A DNA stretch of 5,314 nucleotides from Paracoccaceae bacterium (GTDB lineage Bacteria > Pseudomonadota > Alphaproteobacteria > Rhodobacterales > Rhodobacteraceae), in the NCBI GenBank assembly GCA_007131945.1, contig SLPP01000185.1, positions 1 to 5,314 on the forward strand, in the 5' to 3' direction. The notes under the pieces are model-generated. The model was not told where the DNA came from. It worked only from the letters and a program-made list of their open reading frames with translations, and searched no databases. Shown here piece after piece: positions 4,857-5,314 of this stretch (its first letter is position 1; the number at the start of each line of letters is the position of its first letter). The position numbers and the translations under genes are program-made.

Positions 4857-5314
4857 ATGGAAGGATCATTTCTGCCGATGGCCGATGGCGACAGCTTCAT
4901 CCCCGGCCCCGCGACCGAGCGGCGCTTTCGCGATGCGCTCGGCCTCTTCGCCACCGGCGTCACGGTCGTCACCACGCGCGGCGCCAGGGGGCCGGTGGGG
5001 ATCACCGCCAACAGCTTCGCCAGCCTCTCGCTCGACCCGCCGCTCGTGCTGTGGTCGCCGGCGCGCGCCTCGCGCCGCTTCGCCGCCTTCGCCTCGGCCC
5101 AGCACTACGCGATCCACGTCCTGGGGGAAGAGCAGTTCGCGCTCGGCCGGCATTTCGCGCGCGAGGGGCTCGATTTCGACCTGCCCGGCGTGGCCTGCAA
5201 CCCCGAGGGCGTGCCGCTTCTCACCGAGTGCCTCGCGCGGTTCGAATGCCGCCGCCACGCGGTGCACGACGGCGGCGACCACGCGATCGTCGTGGGCGAG
5301 GTGCTGCGCGCCGC
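4857..5314 (+). CDS. Flavin reductase-like FMN-binding protein (partial, 3' end outside window)
   Basis: The first 152 codons of a protein of the flavin reductase-like family (HpaC/RutF type, usually about 160-180 residues), which uses NAD(P)H to reduce FMN or FAD for a partner monooxygenase. Visible motifs: FRDALGLFATGVTVVTT (24-40), GITANSFASLSLDPPLVLW (48-66) forming the FMN-binding split barrel, an S/R segment ARASRRF, YAIHVLGEEQFALGRHFA (84-101) and GGDHAIVVGEV (139-149), where the conserved His-containing strand lies. Only the last C-terminal residues are missing. The start is uncertain: ATG 4857 has AAGGTG ending 7 nt upstream; ATG 4878 (GAAGGA, long spacing) would also preserve the domain; an in-frame ATG at 4815 would add 14 residues. 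It is divergent from the nucleoside hydrolase. RutF is a family member in the Rut uracil pathway, but no RutA is seen here, so its partner oxygenase is unknown and I assign no symbol. Confidence 0.88.
   Translation, partial: MEGSFLPMADGDSFIPGPATERRFRDALGLFATGVTVVTTRGARGPVGITANSFASLSLDPPLVLWSPARASRRFAAFASAQHYAIHVLGEEQFALGRHFAREGLDFDLPGVACNPEGVPLLTECLARFECRRHAVHDGGDHAIVVGEVLRA

Noticed and set aside
3653..5011. Long minus-strand frame overlapping the nucleoside hydrolase in another frame and running into the flavin reductase-like gene
   Set aside because: Arg/Ala/Pro-rich shadow translation without family motifs; the overlapping genes have intact active sites.
4866..5282. Minus-strand frame opposite the flavin reductase-like gene
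   Set aside because: Antisense to a gene with strong family motifs; its own translation is low-complexity.
1..5314. CRISPR array, tRNA, insertion sequence or integrase-linked mobile element
   Set aside because: No regularly spaced repeats, cloverleaf-like segments, terminal inverted repeats or transposase/integrase motifs were seen; base and codon use look uniform across the genes.

Overview
This 5.3-kb, GC-rich window (roughly 70% G+C by eye) looks like the chromosome of an alphaproteobacterium, most likely in the Rhodobacterales. The evidence is the strong G/C bias at third codon positions, the PreT-PreA pair typical of that group's pyrimidine-degradation loci, and the style of the flavin reductase. 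The taxonomic call is inference. I see no tRNA, rRNA, CRISPR array, insertion sequence or tRNA-linked attachment site.

Layout from right to left, in the direction in which most of the window is transcribed. At 4857-5314 (+) lies the 5' part of a flavin reductase-like FMN-binding protein, cut by the window edge. A 167-bp divergent promoter region (4690-4856) separates it from a nucleoside hydrolase (3754-4689, -). A GC hairpin plus T-tract follows that gene (3662-3692, minus-strand sense). It runs directly into an AT-rich 8-2-8 palindrome (3648-3665) that looks like the operator/promoter of the next unit. That unit is preT (2253-3584, -) and preA (939-2240, -), the two subunits of NAD-dependent dihydropyrimidine dehydrogenase, 12 bp apart with the second gene's Shine-Dalgarno abutting the first gene's stop codon. 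Downstream, with its own candidate promoter, is an unusual gene (87-854, -). It encodes a peptidoglycan-binding domain joined to a caspase-like (DUF4347-like, clan CD) domain with a plausible His-Cys dyad.

How the genes may work together: the nucleoside hydrolase releases uracil or another base from ribonucleosides, and PreT-PreA reduces uracil/thymine to the 5,6-dihydropyrimidine with NADH, the first step of the reductive (Pyd) catabolic route. The next enzymes of that route (dihydropyrimidinase, beta-ureidopropionase) are not in the window. The position downstream of preA is instead held by the caspase-like gene, which has no obvious link to pyrimidines and is the least ordinary item here. 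The most useful non-coding observations are the 18-bp palindrome over the preT promoter, a 17-bp tandem repeat that duplicates the ribosome-binding site of the nucleoside hydrolase, and mirror-image -10 elements in the divergent region.
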